Notes: generated by a model not told the origin, from the sequence alone. A stretch of DNA of 64,000 nucleotides from Cytophagales bacterium CG12_big_fil_rev_8_21_14_0_65_40_12 (GCA_002786855.1 PCUU01000059.1:17956-81955), one strand, 5' to 3'; shown: positions 16,801-26,568, counted from the first letter of the stretch. Made by a program: numbers and translations.

Positions 16801-17904
16801 TTATTTTATCCTAATTCCGTCAAGGTTGTCAAATTTTCCCATAACCCCCCAGCCGCCAAAATTCTCAGAAACTGCCATCCAAAGTTCATTATCTCCTTTT
16901 TTCAGTCTTAGATACACATCGTCAAAATAACCCATGGTACCTAAGAAGCGATAATCTCTGCTGGTAAATTCGTCATGTCCTCCCACTAATAATTGATCAT
17001 TCAAGTAAACCTTGACCCTGTCACTAAAGCCATAGCTCAGCTTTTTGATTTGATCTTTATCCGATACAATGGTCACTTTGGCAAAGACTGTATTATTCTG
17101 TCCATTGCCGATTGCCACTCTTGCTAAATTGACATAACCAATGTTCTCTGAATTTACCTTTTTCCATTCCAACCCTTTCTTCATATCTGAGGAGAGATCA
17201 ACAGGCTTCTGCAATGTGATCTCACTAAACAAGGAAGAAACCAACCAAAAAGGAATCACTTCCTTTTCCAAGGGTTTAACAGTATATGGTTGACTTTTGA
17301 GTTCAGGATTACTCTGCTTAGTCACTTTTAAATCCGCTATTCTAAAGGCGGCTGGGCCACCTCCATTAAATCCCAAACTGCCAGCTTTAGGTACTCTTTT
17401 CAGTTCTGGAATATAATACAAGGGCGTATTCATATCATTGACATACACTTCAGCTGTACTTTCTGCCACCACTAATTTGATGTGATTCCAAGAATTCATC
17501 TGATATTTCACTGCTTGAGCAAAACCTTCACCGTAGTACAACTGCCAGCTGGCCAAACCATTGAAAACAGGCGTATACTGATTTGCATCAGGATTACCCG
17601 ACTGATGAGGTCTTACGTAAAACTCCTCGTAATTTCCATCTCCTTGGATTCTGAAGTTAATCCCAGGAAAACCACGGTCGGGAGTGATATAAATATCATA
17701 CTCTAAAATACCCGTAAAAAACTCAAAATTCTTTAACCGCACTTGCGACTGAAAAGGCGAAAGGCTTTCCTTTCCTTCAAAACGCTCGAACACATGACTG
17801 GTACCGTTTACTTCCCAAAGGTCTTGATCACCGAAAGAAAACTCTTGACTAACCATCGGCTTGTAAAGCAAAGCCAACAGGGCTACACATAAAAATATTT
17901 TCAT
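16801..17904 (-). CDS. Secreted concanavalin-A-like (DUF1080/LamG-type) protein
   Basis: A 367-residue exported protein (signal peptide about 1-19). Residues about 25-190 have the jelly-roll pattern of LamG/DUF1080 domains, with FEYDIYITP-like and FNGLASWQLYYGEGFAQ segments and the strand AGSLGFNGGGPAAFRIADLKV typical of the final strands. Residues about 225-367 look like a galactose-binding-like domain ending in LKKGDNELWMAVSENFGGWG. No catalytic residues are evident. A role in binding a saccharide or other ligand is plausible but not shown. It is divergent from the transmembrane regulator at 18043, whose outer domain is of a similar lectin type, across a 138-base spacer. The pair may be a regulator and its target. 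Confidence 0.7.
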   Translation of the reverse strand: MKIFLCVALLALLYKPMVSQEFSFGDQDLWEVNGTSHVFERFEGKESLSPFQSQVRLKNFEFFTGILEYDIYITPDRGFPGINFRIQGDGNYEEFYVRPHQSGNPDANQYTPVFNGLASWQLYYGEGFAQAVKYQMNSWNHIKLVVAESTAEVYVNDMNTPLYYIPELKRVPKAGSLGFNGGGPAAFRIADLKVTKQSNPELKSQPYTVKPLEKEVIPFWLVSSLFSEITLQKPVDLSSDMKKGLEWKKVNSENIGYVNLARVAIGNGQNNTVFAKVTIVSDKDQIKKLSYGFSDRVKVYLNDQLLVGGHDEFTSRDYRFLGTMGYFDDVYLRLKKGDNELWMAVSENFGGWGVMGKFDNLDGIRIK

Positions 17905-17960
17905 TTGACTTCTTTTTTGAAGCTATTACGGAAGGTCTACTCAAAAAAGCCTAAAGAAAT

Positions 17961-18010
17961 CTGTTCAAAACCGTTCAAGGCCGTGCAACCTCGTTCGTGT
18001 CGATTCAGTT
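17961..18010 (+). promoter_or_regulatory. Five 10-base phased repeats upstream of the regulator gene
   Basis: Consecutive 10-base units CTGTTCAAAA, CCGTTCAAGG, CCGTGCAACC, TCGTTCGTGT and CGATTCAGTT share C-x-(G)-TTCA at the same positions. That is one repeat per helical turn on one DNA face. A -7 box TAGTTTTG follows at 18013-18020, 23 bases before the ATG at 18043, but no good -33 box is present. This suits an activator-dependent promoter. Confidence 0.6.
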
Positions 18011-18042
18011 TGTAGTTTTGTAGCCTCTATTAAATTCAAACC

Positions 18043-19308
18043 ATGAACAAACAGTGTCTTCAAGAGTGCCTCCGTTTAATCGAAGAAAAACTGAAATGGG
18101 GGCCAAGCAATGAATGGCTCAATCAGGAGTTTCAACTTTTAAGCTATCGTATTTTTGAAGAAACCCGAGTTCGCTTGAGCATCACCACCTTAAAAAGAGT
18201 TTGGGGAAGAGTGAATTATGAAAGTGACCCCAGCATTTCCACTCTTAATACTTTAGCACTTTTTATTGGTTATGAAAATTGGAATGGACTGAAGCAAGGG
18301 CTAACGAAAGATTTGCTTTCAACACCAAACATTGAAAAAAAGAAACAATGGTCAAAAGCAAGTATTGCCGCTATAATCATATTGCTCGCGACCAGCACCT
18401 TGGTTTTAGTAGCATTCAATAAAGAAAGTCAAAAACCATTTTCTGCCAAGGAAATTGAAAAAGTTAAGTTCAGCAGTGAGCCCGTCACTTTAGGGCTTCC
18501 CAATTCAGTGGTTTTCAAATATGACTTTGCGGATATTGAAGCGGACAGTTGCTTTATCCAACTGTCGTGGAACGATCAGCTGACCATTCCAATAAGCAAT
18601 GAGGGCAGCGAGGCCACCGCTATTTATTATTACCCAGGCTATTTCAGAGCAAAATTGAAAGCCAACAACCAAATTCTGAAAGAACATGATGTACATATCC
18701 GTACCGAGGGTTGGATGGCAACAATCGGTGGCGGTGAGATACCTCGATATCTTTATAGAGAAGAGCTAATTGAAAACGGAAGTCTAAAACTGACTGAAGC
18801 AACTTTAAGGGAAATCTATTACACAAATACTGAAGAGGCACCTCTTCTCACCTATCATTACTTCAATGACTTTGGTGAAATCACAGGTGATTCCTTTGAG
18901 TTTGAAACAAAATTTAGAAATAGCTACCACAAGAGCAATGGTATTTGCCAAAAGACAGTGATTTTAGTGCACGGCACTGAAGGTGTACTCTATGTGTCTT
19001 TCTCCATCCCAGGATGTATCAGTGACCTAAATTTGTTCTTAATGGGCACAGGTTTCAATGGCAAAACCAACGATCTCTCCGCATTTGGCACCAACCTAAG
19101 CGAATGGCAAAACTTAAGCTGCACCGTTGAGAAAGGGCTTGTCAATATTTATCTGAATGAGCACTTGATCAAAACTTTCGAAACGCCCTATAACCTAGGC
19201 CAATTGCTGGGTTTCAAATACCGTTTTCAAGGAGGCGGTGAAATTGATTATGTGAAGCTTAGTAATGCCAATGGAGTGGTGTTTGAAGATGATTTTGGAA
19301 ATCTTTAG
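18043..19308 (+). CDS. Transmembrane one-component regulator: HTH-like domain, TM helix, lectin-like sensor
   Basis: A 421-residue protein in three parts. Residues 1-90 are a cytoplasmic domain seen in Bacteroidota regulators (LRLIEEKLKWG, LSITTLKRVWGRVNY, TLNTLALFIGYENW), which looks like a DNA-binding helix-turn-helix. A single membrane segment lies at about 106-124 (IAAIIILLATSTLVLVAF). The remaining 290 residues are extracytoplasmic, with beta-rich concanavalin-like strands toward the C-terminus (LGFKYRFQGGGEIDYVKL). This layout suggests direct signal transfer from a periplasmic ligand to DNA without a kinase. It is divergent from the secreted lectin-like gene at 16801. DNA binding is inferred from the N-terminal pattern only. 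Confidence 0.62.
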   Translation: MNKQCLQECLRLIEEKLKWGPSNEWLNQEFQLLSYRIFEETRVRLSITTLKRVWGRVNYESDPSISTLNTLALFIGYENWNGLKQGLTKDLLSTPNIEKKKQWSKASIAAIIILLATSTLVLVAFNKESQKPFSAKEIEKVKFSSEPVTLGLPNSVVFKYDFADIEADSCFIQLSWNDQLTIPISNEGSEATAIYYYPGYFRAKLKANNQILKEHDVHIRTEGWMATIGGGEIPRYLYREELIENGSLKLTEATLREIYYTNTEEAPLLTYHYFNDFGEITGDSFEFETKFRNSYHKSNGICQKTVILVHGTEGVLYVSFSIPGCISDLNLFLMGTGFNGKTNDLSAFGTNLSEWQNLSCTVEKGLVNIYLNEHLIKTFETPYNLGQLLGFKYRFQGGGEIDYVKLSNANGVVFEDDFGNL

Positions 19309-19459
19309 TAAAGTCCAAGGCATTTAACCACCAAATCTCTAAGAATTTCATTGAACACTTGTTCATAATATCGTATCCGTATATACATATATTCCATGTT
19401 TAAAATGTATCTTGAAATTTAATTCCAGATCATCAAACAACCCATCGAATTAAGTCTCT

Positions 19460-22400
19460 ATGTACCTGATATTTGATACCGAAACCACTGGTTTACCTAA
19501 AAACTATAATGCCCCCGTATCAGATTTAGAAAATTGGCCAAGACTTGTACAATTGGCTTGGCAGCTCCACGATGCCAAAGGGAAATTAATTTCCGCCCAA
19601 AACTTTATCGTCAAACCCGAAGGTTTTACTATCCCCTATAACTCGCAGCAAATCCATGGCATTTCTACCGAAAGGGCTTTAGAAGAAGGACAGGATTTAA
19701 ATACCGTTTTAGGGCATTTTTCAAAAGATTTAGCACAAGCCGAAGTGGCAGTTGGGCATAATATCGAATTCGATTTAAATATCGTTGGTGCAGAATACCT
19801 TCGTGCCGAGAAACCCAATCAACTTGAATCGGTCGCGTCCATTGATACCAAAGAAGTAGCCACTGATTTTTGTGCCATTCCCGGAGGCCGAGGTGGTAAA
19901 TTCAAATGGCCTACCTTAACAGAACTACATCAAAAACTTTTTGGCGAAGGTTTTGGCGATGCTCACGATGCTGCATATGATGTAGATGCCACTTCCCGTT
20001 GCTTTTTTGGCTTGATTAAGGCAAGTGTAGTTGTTCCCTTAGGCGGGGTAAGTCCATCTGAGATCACCTACGAACCGCCAAAACTGGCTGCTGCAAATTT
20101 TGCCAAAACCGATGAAAGTTCAGATACTGGCCCGGGTAAAATTGACAGGGCTACCTTGTTGAATTTGGAGGAGGTTCCTTTTACCCATCTGCATTGCCAT
20201 TCGCAGTTTTCTATCCTTCAGGCTACTTCAGAGCTTTCGGCAATGGTGAATACAGCCAAGGAAATGAATATGCCAGCAATCGCTTTGACGGATCACGGCA
20301 ATATGATGGGTGCTTTTCAATTTGTAAAAGCGGCCTTGGCCCTGGACATCAAACCCATAGTAGGTTGTGAATTCAATATTTGTATCGATCGATCAAACAA
20401 AAAACTTCAGGACAACGGAACACAAACCGTACTCCTCGCCAAGAACAAAGCGGGCTATCATAATTTGGTTAAGCTTTCGTCCATCGCTTATACCGAAGGT
20501 TTTTACTACCTGCCAAGGATTGACAAAAACGACCTTCTCAAATTCAAAGGCGATTTAATTGCCACTACAGGAGGCCTTTGGGGCGAAGTCCCATATTTGA
20601 TTTTGAACGTTGGCGAAACCCAGGCCGAAGAAGCTTTTGTGTGGTGGAAAGAGCAGTTTGGAGATGACTTTTACGCTGAAATTCAACGACATGGGCTTCT
20701 GGAAGAAGATCACGTCAACACGATCTTACTTCAGCTTTGTAAAAAGCACGATGTAAAATACATTGCCACCAACAACTCCTACTACACCAGAAAAGATCAA
20801 GCCGAAGCACATGACGTTTTGCTTTGCGTAAAAGACGCAGAATCGGTCACCAAACCCAAAAAATACATTGGCAAACGAGGAAGGGAATTTCGTTATGGTT
20901 TTCCAAACGATGAGTTCTATATAAAATCACCTGAGGAGATGAAAAAACTCTTCACCGATTTGCCAGAAGCCATTACGAATACCAACGAGATTGTCGAAAA
21001 AGTTGAAGCCTACAAACTCGAAAGAGAAGTGCTGCTTCCGAAATTCGATATTCCACAAGAATTTCAATCCAAAGAAGATGAAGCGGATGGCGGCAAACGA
21101 GGTGAAAACAACTACCTGAAACACCTGACTTATATCGGTGCGAAAAAGCGCTATCCTGAAATGACTCCTGAGATTCAAGAGCGACTGGATTTTGAGTTGG
21201 AAACCATTGCCAATACGGGCTACCCAGGTTACTTCCTGATCGTTCAAGATTTTACGAACAAGGCCAGAGAAATGGATGTGGCGGTTGGGCCAGGTAGAGG
21301 CTCCGCAGCAGGTTCTGCCGTGGCCTATTGTACGGGGATTACCAATGTGGATCCCATCAAGTACGATCTCCTTTTTGAGCGTTTCCTAAATCCAGACAGG
21401 GTTTCACTCCCTGATATCGATATTGACTTCGATGATGAAGGCAGGCAAAAGGTAATTGATTATGTAATCAATAAATACGGAAAAAATCAGGTTGCCCAAA
21501 TCATCACTTATGGAACAATGGCGGCTAAATCTTCGATCCGAGATACGGCCAGGGTGATGGAATTGCCTTTACCCGATGCTGATCGAATTGCCAAACTCGT
21601 TCCCGATGTGAAATTGGCCAAGCTTTTCGCGATGAGCGATAAGGAGATGAAAGATCAGCTCAAGAGTGATCAGGTCGGTTTGGCGCATGAACTTAAAAAA
21701 CTAGCCGCTGGTAATGACGCAACTTCTCGGGTAATCAATCAAGCCAGAATTCTTGAAGGCTCAGTTCGGAATACTGGAATCCACGCTTGCGGGGTCATCA
21801 TTACGCCAGATGACATTACCAATTTCGCGCCCGTGGCCACTGCCAAAGATTCAGACATGTGGTGCACCCAGTTCGATAACTCGGTGGTGGAAAGTGCTGG
21901 GCTACTTAAAATGGACTTCTTAGGCTTAAAAACCCTTACGCTCATTAAAGATGCCGTTAAAAACGTCAAAGAAAAGCACAATATCGACCTTGTGCCGGAT
22001 GACTTCCCTCTTGACGACCCGAAGACTTACGAGCTTTTTCAGAAAGGTGAAACCGTTGGAATTTTCCAATACGAATCCAATGGTATGCAGAAATACCTGC
22101 GCGATTTGAAGCCTACTGCCTTTGCCGATCTCATTGCCATGAACGCCCTTTACAGACCAGGGCCTTTGGAATACATTCCTTCTTTCGTGCGTAGAAAAAA
22201 TGGCGAAGAGGAAGTAAGCTACGATTTGGAGGACATGAAGGAATACCTGGAGGAAACTTATGGTATTACGGTCTACCAAGAGCAAGTGATGTTGCTTTCG
22301 CAGAAACTGGCGGGCTTTACCAAAGGTGAAGCCGATGTTTTGCGTAAGGCGATGGGTAAAAAGCAACGTCAGGTACTGGATAAAATGAAGCCCAAATTTG

Positions 22401-23749
22401 TGGAACAAGCCAGTGCCAAAGGCCATGATGCTGCAAAATTGGAGAAAATTTGGCGCGACTGGGAAGCCTTCGCTTCTTATGCCTTCAATAAATCGCACTC
22501 TACCTGCTATGCCTATGTGGCTTTTCAAACCGCCTATTTAAAGGCGCATTATCCAGCCGAGTACATGGCATCGGTACTCAGCAACAACATGAACGATATC
22601 AAGCAGGTGACTTTCTTTATGGAAGAGTGCCAGCGTATGGGAGTTGCCGTTTTAGGCCCAGATGTCAACGAATCGAATTACAAATTCACGGTAAATAAGA
22701 AAGGTGAGATTAGGTTTGGGATGGGCGCCATCAAAGGTGTTGGCGAAGCGGCCATTGAATCCATTATTCTTGAAAGAAAAGAAAAGGGCCCTTATAAAAA
22801 CATCTTCGAATTTGCAGAAAGGGTCAATTTAAGGGCGGTCAATAAAAAGAATTTTGAATCGCTGGCGATGGCTGGTGGTTTCGATTGCTTCGAAGAATTC
22901 CACAGGCGACAATATTTATGGGCGCCTGAAAACGAACAATCCTTAATTGAAAAGGTAATTCGCTACGCGAATTCTAAACAAGCCGAAAAAGATGCTTCAC
23001 AAGTTTCACTCTTTGGAGGTGACAGCAATGTGGCTACTCCCCTTCCTCGCGTGATGGACTGCGAGCCGTTTAGTGAAATGGAAAAACTGAAAATCGAAAA
23101 GGATGTAGTGGGCTTTTATATCTCAGGGCATCCACTTGACCAATTCGAAGTAGAGCTAGAAAGCTTCTGCAAACCGATTGCTGATATTAAAAAATATCCA
23201 AACCAAGATATTTCGATTGGTGGCATTGTGAGCGGGGTAAGAAATGGACAAACCAAAAACGGAAAGCCCTTCGCTGTACTGAGCATTGAAGATTACAATA
23301 GTTCAGTAGAGCTATTTTTAATGGGCGAAAAATACATGAACAATGCCCAATATTTAAGACCAGGCGAATTTCTATTTATCACCGGGCGGGTCGAACTGAA
23401 CTGGAGAAAGAAGAACGAAATTCGAGATAATCCTCATATCAACCCTACGCCTGAAGATTGGGAATTGCAAACTGGAGCCATTGCTTTGCTCAGCGAGTTA
23501 CGCGAAAAGCGCAGCAAGGGAATTCGAGTAACTGTGAATGCGAGGGACGTAGACCAAAACTTTATTGATTTGCTTTCGGCCTTGGCCAAAGAACACGAAG
23601 GGCAAACCCAACTTCGCATTCAATTGGTTGAAAAATCAGAGAACATCAGTGTGGAATTGTTGAGCCGTAAAATAAAGGTTGACCCCAATAGTAAATTGAT
23701 CCGGACCCTCAAAAAATTGGCGCATTCAGCTCAGTTGATCACCAATTAA
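19460..23749 (+). CDS. dnaE: DNA polymerase III alpha subunit with fused N-terminal 3'-5' exonuclease
   Basis: A 1429-residue replicative polymerase. Residues 1-190 are a DnaQ-like DEDDh proofreading exonuclease (FDTETTG with D6 and E8; VGHNIEFD; HDAAYDVD). The PHP domain begins near residue 240 (HLHCHSQFS, ALTDHGNMMG). The polymerase palm carries PDIDIDFDDEGR near residue 652, followed by the fingers (NKSHSTCYAYVAFQTAYLKAHYP), a helix-hairpin-helix region (FGMGAIKGVGE) and an OB fold near 1255-1330. The fusion is the usual state in Bacteroidota, so proofreading is carried in cis. The gene appears monocistronic, with trxA 167 bases downstream. Confidence 0.96.
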   Translation: MYLIFDTETTGLPKNYNAPVSDLENWPRLVQLAWQLHDAKGKLISAQNFIVKPEGFTIPYNSQQIHGISTERALEEGQDLNTVLGHFSKDLAQAEVAVGHNIEFDLNIVGAEYLRAEKPNQLESVASIDTKEVATDFCAIPGGRGGKFKWPTLTELHQKLFGEGFGDAHDAAYDVDATSRCFFGLIKASVVVPLGGVSPSEITYEPPKLAAANFAKTDESSDTGPGKIDRATLLNLEEVPFTHLHCHSQFSILQATSELSAMVNTAKEMNMPAIALTDHGNMMGAFQFVKAALALDIKPIVGCEFNICIDRSNKKLQDNGTQTVLLAKNKAGYHNLVKLSSIAYTEGFYYLPRIDKNDLLKFKGDLIATTGGLWGEVPYLILNVGETQAEEAFVWWKEQFGDDFYAEIQRHGLLEEDHVNTILLQLCKKHDVKYIATNNSYYTRKDQAEAHDVLLCVKDAESVTKPKKYIGKRGREFRYGFPNDEFYIKSPEEMKKLFTDLPEAITNTNEIVEKVEAYKLEREVLLPKFDIPQEFQSKEDEADGGKRGENNYLKHLTYIGAKKRYPEMTPEIQERLDFELETIANTGYPGYFLIVQDFTNKAREMDVAVGPGRGSAAGSAVAYCTGITNVDPIKYDLLFERFLNPDRVSLPDIDIDFDDEGRQKVIDYVINKYGKNQVAQIITYGTMAAKSSIRDTARVMELPLPDADRIAKLVPDVKLAKLFAMSDKEMKDQLKSDQVGLAHELKKLAAGNDATSRVINQARILEGSVRNTGIHACGVIITPDDITNFAPVATAKDSDMWCTQFDNSVVESAGLLKMDFLGLKTLTLIKDAVKNVKEKHNIDLVPDDFPLDDPKTYELFQKGETVGIFQYESNGMQKYLRDLKPTAFADLIAMNALYRPGPLEYIPSFVRRKNGEEEVSYDLEDMKEYLEETYGITVYQEQVMLLSQKLAGFTKGEADVLRKAMGKKQRQVLDKMKPKFVEQASAKGHDAAKLEKIWRDWEAFASYAFNKSHSTCYAYVAFQTAYLKAHYPAEYMASVLSNNMNDIKQVTFFMEECQRMGVAVLGPDVNESNYKFTVNKKGEIRFGMGAIKGVGEAAIESIILERKEKGPYKNIFEFAERVNLRAVNKKNFESLAMAGGFDCFEEFHRRQYLWAPENEQSLIEKVIRYANSKQAEKDASQVSLFGGDSNVATPLPRVMDCEPFSEMEKLKIEKDVVGFYISGHPLDQFEVELESFCKPIADIKKYPNQDISIGGIVSGVRNGQTKNGKPFAVLSIEDYNSSVELFLMGEKYMNNAQYLRPGEFLFITGRVELNWRKKNEIRDNPHINPTPEDWELQTGAIALLSELREKRSKGIRVTVNARDVDQNFIDLLSALAKEHEGQTQLRIQLVEKSENISVELLSRKIKVDPNSKLIRTLKKLAHSAQLITN

Positions 23750-23834
23750 ATTTCTCAAATTTTCGACAAGAGGAATGACAAGTATAGTGTACGACAATAG
23801 GTTATAAAAATTGGCAATAAGCCAGCTGGGCAAT

Positions 23835-23869
23835 TTTGATTTCATGTCGGAACTTTTTAATTAGCTTTG
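23835..23869 (+). promoter_or_regulatory. Possible trxA promoter
   Basis: TAGCTTTG at 23862-23869 fits the -7 box exactly. TTTG at 23835-23838 is 23 bases upstream, longer than the usual 19-21, so the -33 assignment is weak. The trxA ATG is 47 bases downstream. Confidence 0.4.
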
Positions 23870-23916
23870 CTGTCAATCCTTCAACTGATTTAAATTAAGA
23901 ACATAAACATATAGAA

Positions 23917-24243
23917 ATGGCAAATGCAATAGAAATAACTGACGCAAACTTCGAGGAGTTAGTATTGAATTCAGACAAACCCGTATTGGTAGATTTTTGG
24001 GCAGAATGGTGTGGTCCTTGTAGAATGGTTGGTCCAGTTGTTGAAGAAATAGCAGGCGAGTATGCTGGAAAAGCAGTTGTAGGAAAAGTAGATGTTGATG
24101 CTAACCCTAACATCGCAGCTAAATTTGGTATCCGTTCAATCCCTACTTTGTTGTATTTCAAAGGTGGCGAAAAAGTGGATGGCGTTGTTGGCGCTGTTCC
24201 AAAAGGAACTTTGGTTTCGAAATTAGAAGGTGCTTTAGCTTAA
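23917..24243 (+). CDS. trxA: Thioredoxin
   Basis: A 108-residue cytoplasmic thioredoxin with the WCGPC active site near residue 32 in [12 protein letters not shown], the conserved cis-proline in [10 protein letters not shown], and standard length. It reduces protein disulfides, feeding enzymes such as ribonucleotide reductase and peroxiredoxins (a tpx gene is present at 35276). It is a single-gene transcript judging by the likely promoter before it and the strong terminator after it. Confidence 0.97.
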   Translation: MANAIEITDANFEELVLNSDKPVLVDFWAEWCGPCRMVGPVVEEIAGEYAGKAVVGKVDVDANPNIAAKFGIRSIPTLLYFKGGEKVDGVVGAVPKGTLVSKLEGALA

Positions 24244-24269
24244 GTGGTTAATAAAATATAGGAATAGAG

Positions 24270-24296
24270 GGCTGTACGAAAGTGCAGCCTTTTTTT
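24270..24296 (+). terminator. Intrinsic terminator of trxA
   Basis: GGCTGTAC and GTGCAGCC form an 8-base-pair stem with one G-U pair around a GAAA tetraloop, followed directly by seven T. Confidence 0.9.
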
Positions 24297-24397
24297 GTTG
24301 TATGAAAAGAGCTAATCAATAGCCTGATTGCAAAATTTGTAATGCATAGTCCCTAAGATTTTATAACTTCTGGATCTGTGTTAGTCGTTTTAAGGAT

Positions 24398-25204
24398 ATG
24401 CGTTCAACAATTTCCATACAGTCTTTGAGCAAACGAGGTGTTTTAGGATTGCTAGGGTTAACCATTCTAATACTGTCACTTGGGCTGGGACAAGACTACA
24501 TTCAATCTAGTTTGCGACAGTACAGTTTTTTTGTCAGCGAATCTCTTCTTTTTAATTCATTCTGGGTGTTTTTCATCCCTTTGGCACTAATTCAGTTTAA
24601 ACTTCAAAAAACGGCACTACTTTTTCGTTTCTACAAGAAATCAATAAAACTAACAGTGTTGGTTTTAACCTCCACCCTCCTGCACACGCTTCTATTCTCA
24701 ACCTTCGTGTTTTTGGTTTCTATGATTGGCTTCAATCACAGCTATGGTTTTTCAAGAATGCTTTCTTACAGTCTGTCAGAAAAACTCTTTATCACCTTAA
24801 TTGTCTATACTGCCGTTTTCTTGATCAGTGAGCGACTGAGTCAAAATAAAAAGTTAGCCAAAAACAGTGCTCACAATTACCTCAGGAATGTAGTGGTAAA
24901 TTCTGCTGGTCAATCCATTTTAATCAAAACCGAAGAAATCATATCGATCAGTGCTTTTAGCCCCTACATAAAACTCATTACTACCAAGGGAGAATTCATT
25001 TATTCTGAAAGCCTAAAATCATTTGTAGAAAAATTGAACCCCGAGGAATTCGTACGGATCCATAAATCCACAGCGATTAATTTAAAGGAGGTGAAATCTT
25101 ACAAATCCAGACAGAATGGAGATTATGACATCGTGCTATCCAATGGCAAAGAAGTCCGAATGAGCAGAAATTACAGCTCAGTTTTCAAGGCTCAACTTGC
25201 GTAA
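24398..25204 (+). CDS. Membrane-bound LytTR-family transcription regulator
   Basis: A 268-residue protein. Residues about 12-150 contain four hydrophobic segments. Residues about 168-268 form a LytTR DNA-binding domain (IKTEEIISISAFSPYIKLIT, FVRIHKSTAINLKEVKSY, DIVLSNGKEVRMSRNY). There is no response-regulator receiver, so it is a membrane-anchored one-piece regulator like others in Bacteroidota. It lies 85 bases upstream of the dioxygenase-fold gene on the same strand and may control it, although that is only positional inference. Confidence 0.85.
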   Translation: MRSTISIQSLSKRGVLGLLGLTILILSLGLGQDYIQSSLRQYSFFVSESLLFNSFWVFFIPLALIQFKLQKTALLFRFYKKSIKLTVLVLTSTLLHTLLFSTFVFLVSMIGFNHSYGFSRMLSYSLSEKLFITLIVYTAVFLISERLSQNKKLAKNSAHNYLRNVVVNSAGQSILIKTEEIISISAFSPYIKLITTKGEFIYSESLKSFVEKLNPEEFVRIHKSTAINLKEVKSYKSRQNGDYDIVLSNGKEVRMSRNYSSVFKAQLA

Positions 25205-25289
25205 CCTCATCTTGGCTTAATATCCACTCAGCTTAGTAGATTAAATGAGAAAATCATGGTTTGAAGCACGTTCTTAGCCAAAAAAAGTC

Positions 25290-26447
25290 ATGAACTCACT
25301 TCGCATTTCTTTATGTCTCATTTTCGCAATACTCACTTTTACATGTATCGGTCAACAGCAAAGAGTAGGCGGTCCTTTTGAAAACAGCTCCTTTATGTAC
25401 ATCGGAATGCCCAAACTTATTAACGCTACTGACACCAGCAGCGGTTGGGAACAAAAAGGTCAAAAGTTACTTATCACAGGATTAATCCTTAAACCTGATG
25501 GGATTACACCCGCGCCTGATGTAACACTTTACTACTACCATACTGATGTCAATGGTGTTTATCCTAATAGCAAGGATTTAAATCAAAAAGTGGCTCGGCA
25601 CGGAAGCATTAGAGGTTGGGTGAAATCAGACAAAAAAGGCCGTTATTCCATATATACAGTCAGACCAGCAGCCTACCAAAACCGCACCGATCCAGCGCAT
25701 ATTCACCCTTCCATCAAAGAACCTAATGACATCAATGAGTATTACTTAGATGAATTTGTTTTTGATGATGATCCGCTATTGACCACACAGAAAAGGATAA
25801 GTATGGAAAATAGAGGCGGAAGCGGTGTTTTGCGGACTCACCAAGATGGTGGATTAGCAATCGCTGAGCACAATATCATTCTGGGGCTCAACATCCCCAA
25901 CTACCCTAGGCATAAAGACTTGGGGATTGAATCAGGGCCTAACATTGGCGAGGATGCGTTTTCATTTACCCCACAACATATCTGGGGCGATGACATTGGG
26001 TCAATGACATGTCCTATCTGTAAATATGGGCATCAAATGGGTATTCTTTATTTTGTTGGAGATAAAAGCTCCAAGGAAGAAATCAAAAAATGGATCATGT
26101 TTTTAGAAACAGAAGCCACTCTACGTAAAGAGCGACTTAAAACATTTGTAATCTTTGCTGCACAAAGCGAAAATGAAAAGCAGCAGAAAATCAATGAATT
26201 CACTGGCCTTGCCAAGCAATTGAAAATCAGGCAAGTTGCAATTACTTATGTGCCTCACTTTTCTGATAGACAATCCGAAGTGAATTTGAATAAGATTAAT
26301 CCAGCAGCTGAAAACACAATATTGATCTACAAAAACTCAAACATAATTGGTAAACTCGTTAATCAGCCACCCACCGAAACCAATTTCAAGGCCATTTCAG
26401 GTTTAATTTCAGATCGTCTCTCACGGAATTTAAGTTCTGGGAATTAA
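25290..26447 (+). CDS. Exported intradiol-dioxygenase-fold protein with thioredoxin-like C-terminal domain
   Basis: A 385-residue exported protein (signal peptide about 1-21). Residues about 50-215 have the intradiol ring-cleavage dioxygenase pattern: Y119 in RYSIYTVRPAAY and the His pair H137/H139 in AHIH. These are candidate ferric-iron ligands together with a tyrosine in the earlier GVYPN segment. From about residue 230 a second domain begins with CPIC (C241-C244), then strand-helix segments (GILYFVGD, KTFVIFAAQSENE, ITYVPHF, NTILIYKNSNIIGKL) like a thioredoxin fold. The substrate is unknown, and an exported intradiol enzyme is unlikely to be a standard aromatic-degradation enzyme. No pathway genes are nearby. 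Confidence 0.68.
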   Translation: MNSLRISLCLIFAILTFTCIGQQQRVGGPFENSSFMYIGMPKLINATDTSSGWEQKGQKLLITGLILKPDGITPAPDVTLYYYHTDVNGVYPNSKDLNQKVARHGSIRGWVKSDKKGRYSIYTVRPAAYQNRTDPAHIHPSIKEPNDINEYYLDEFVFDDDPLLTTQKRISMENRGGSGVLRTHQDGGLAIAEHNIILGLNIPNYPRHKDLGIESGPNIGEDAFSFTPQHIWGDDIGSMTCPICKYGHQMGILYFVGDKSSKEEIKKWIMFLETEATLRKERLKTFVIFAAQSENEKQQKINEFTGLAKQLKIRQVAITYVPHFSDRQSEVNLNKINPAAENTILIYKNSNIIGKLVNQPPTETNFKAISGLISDRLSRNLSSGN

Positions 26448-26568
26448 TTGAGTACAAAGAGGTTGGTTTGGCAAATTGTCTGGAAATGATCTTAGGTATA
26501 TCGAATGAAATTAAAATAAATCTTCCTACTTTTGCGGTTCAATTTTCAAAGCGTCAAAACCTAAGATC

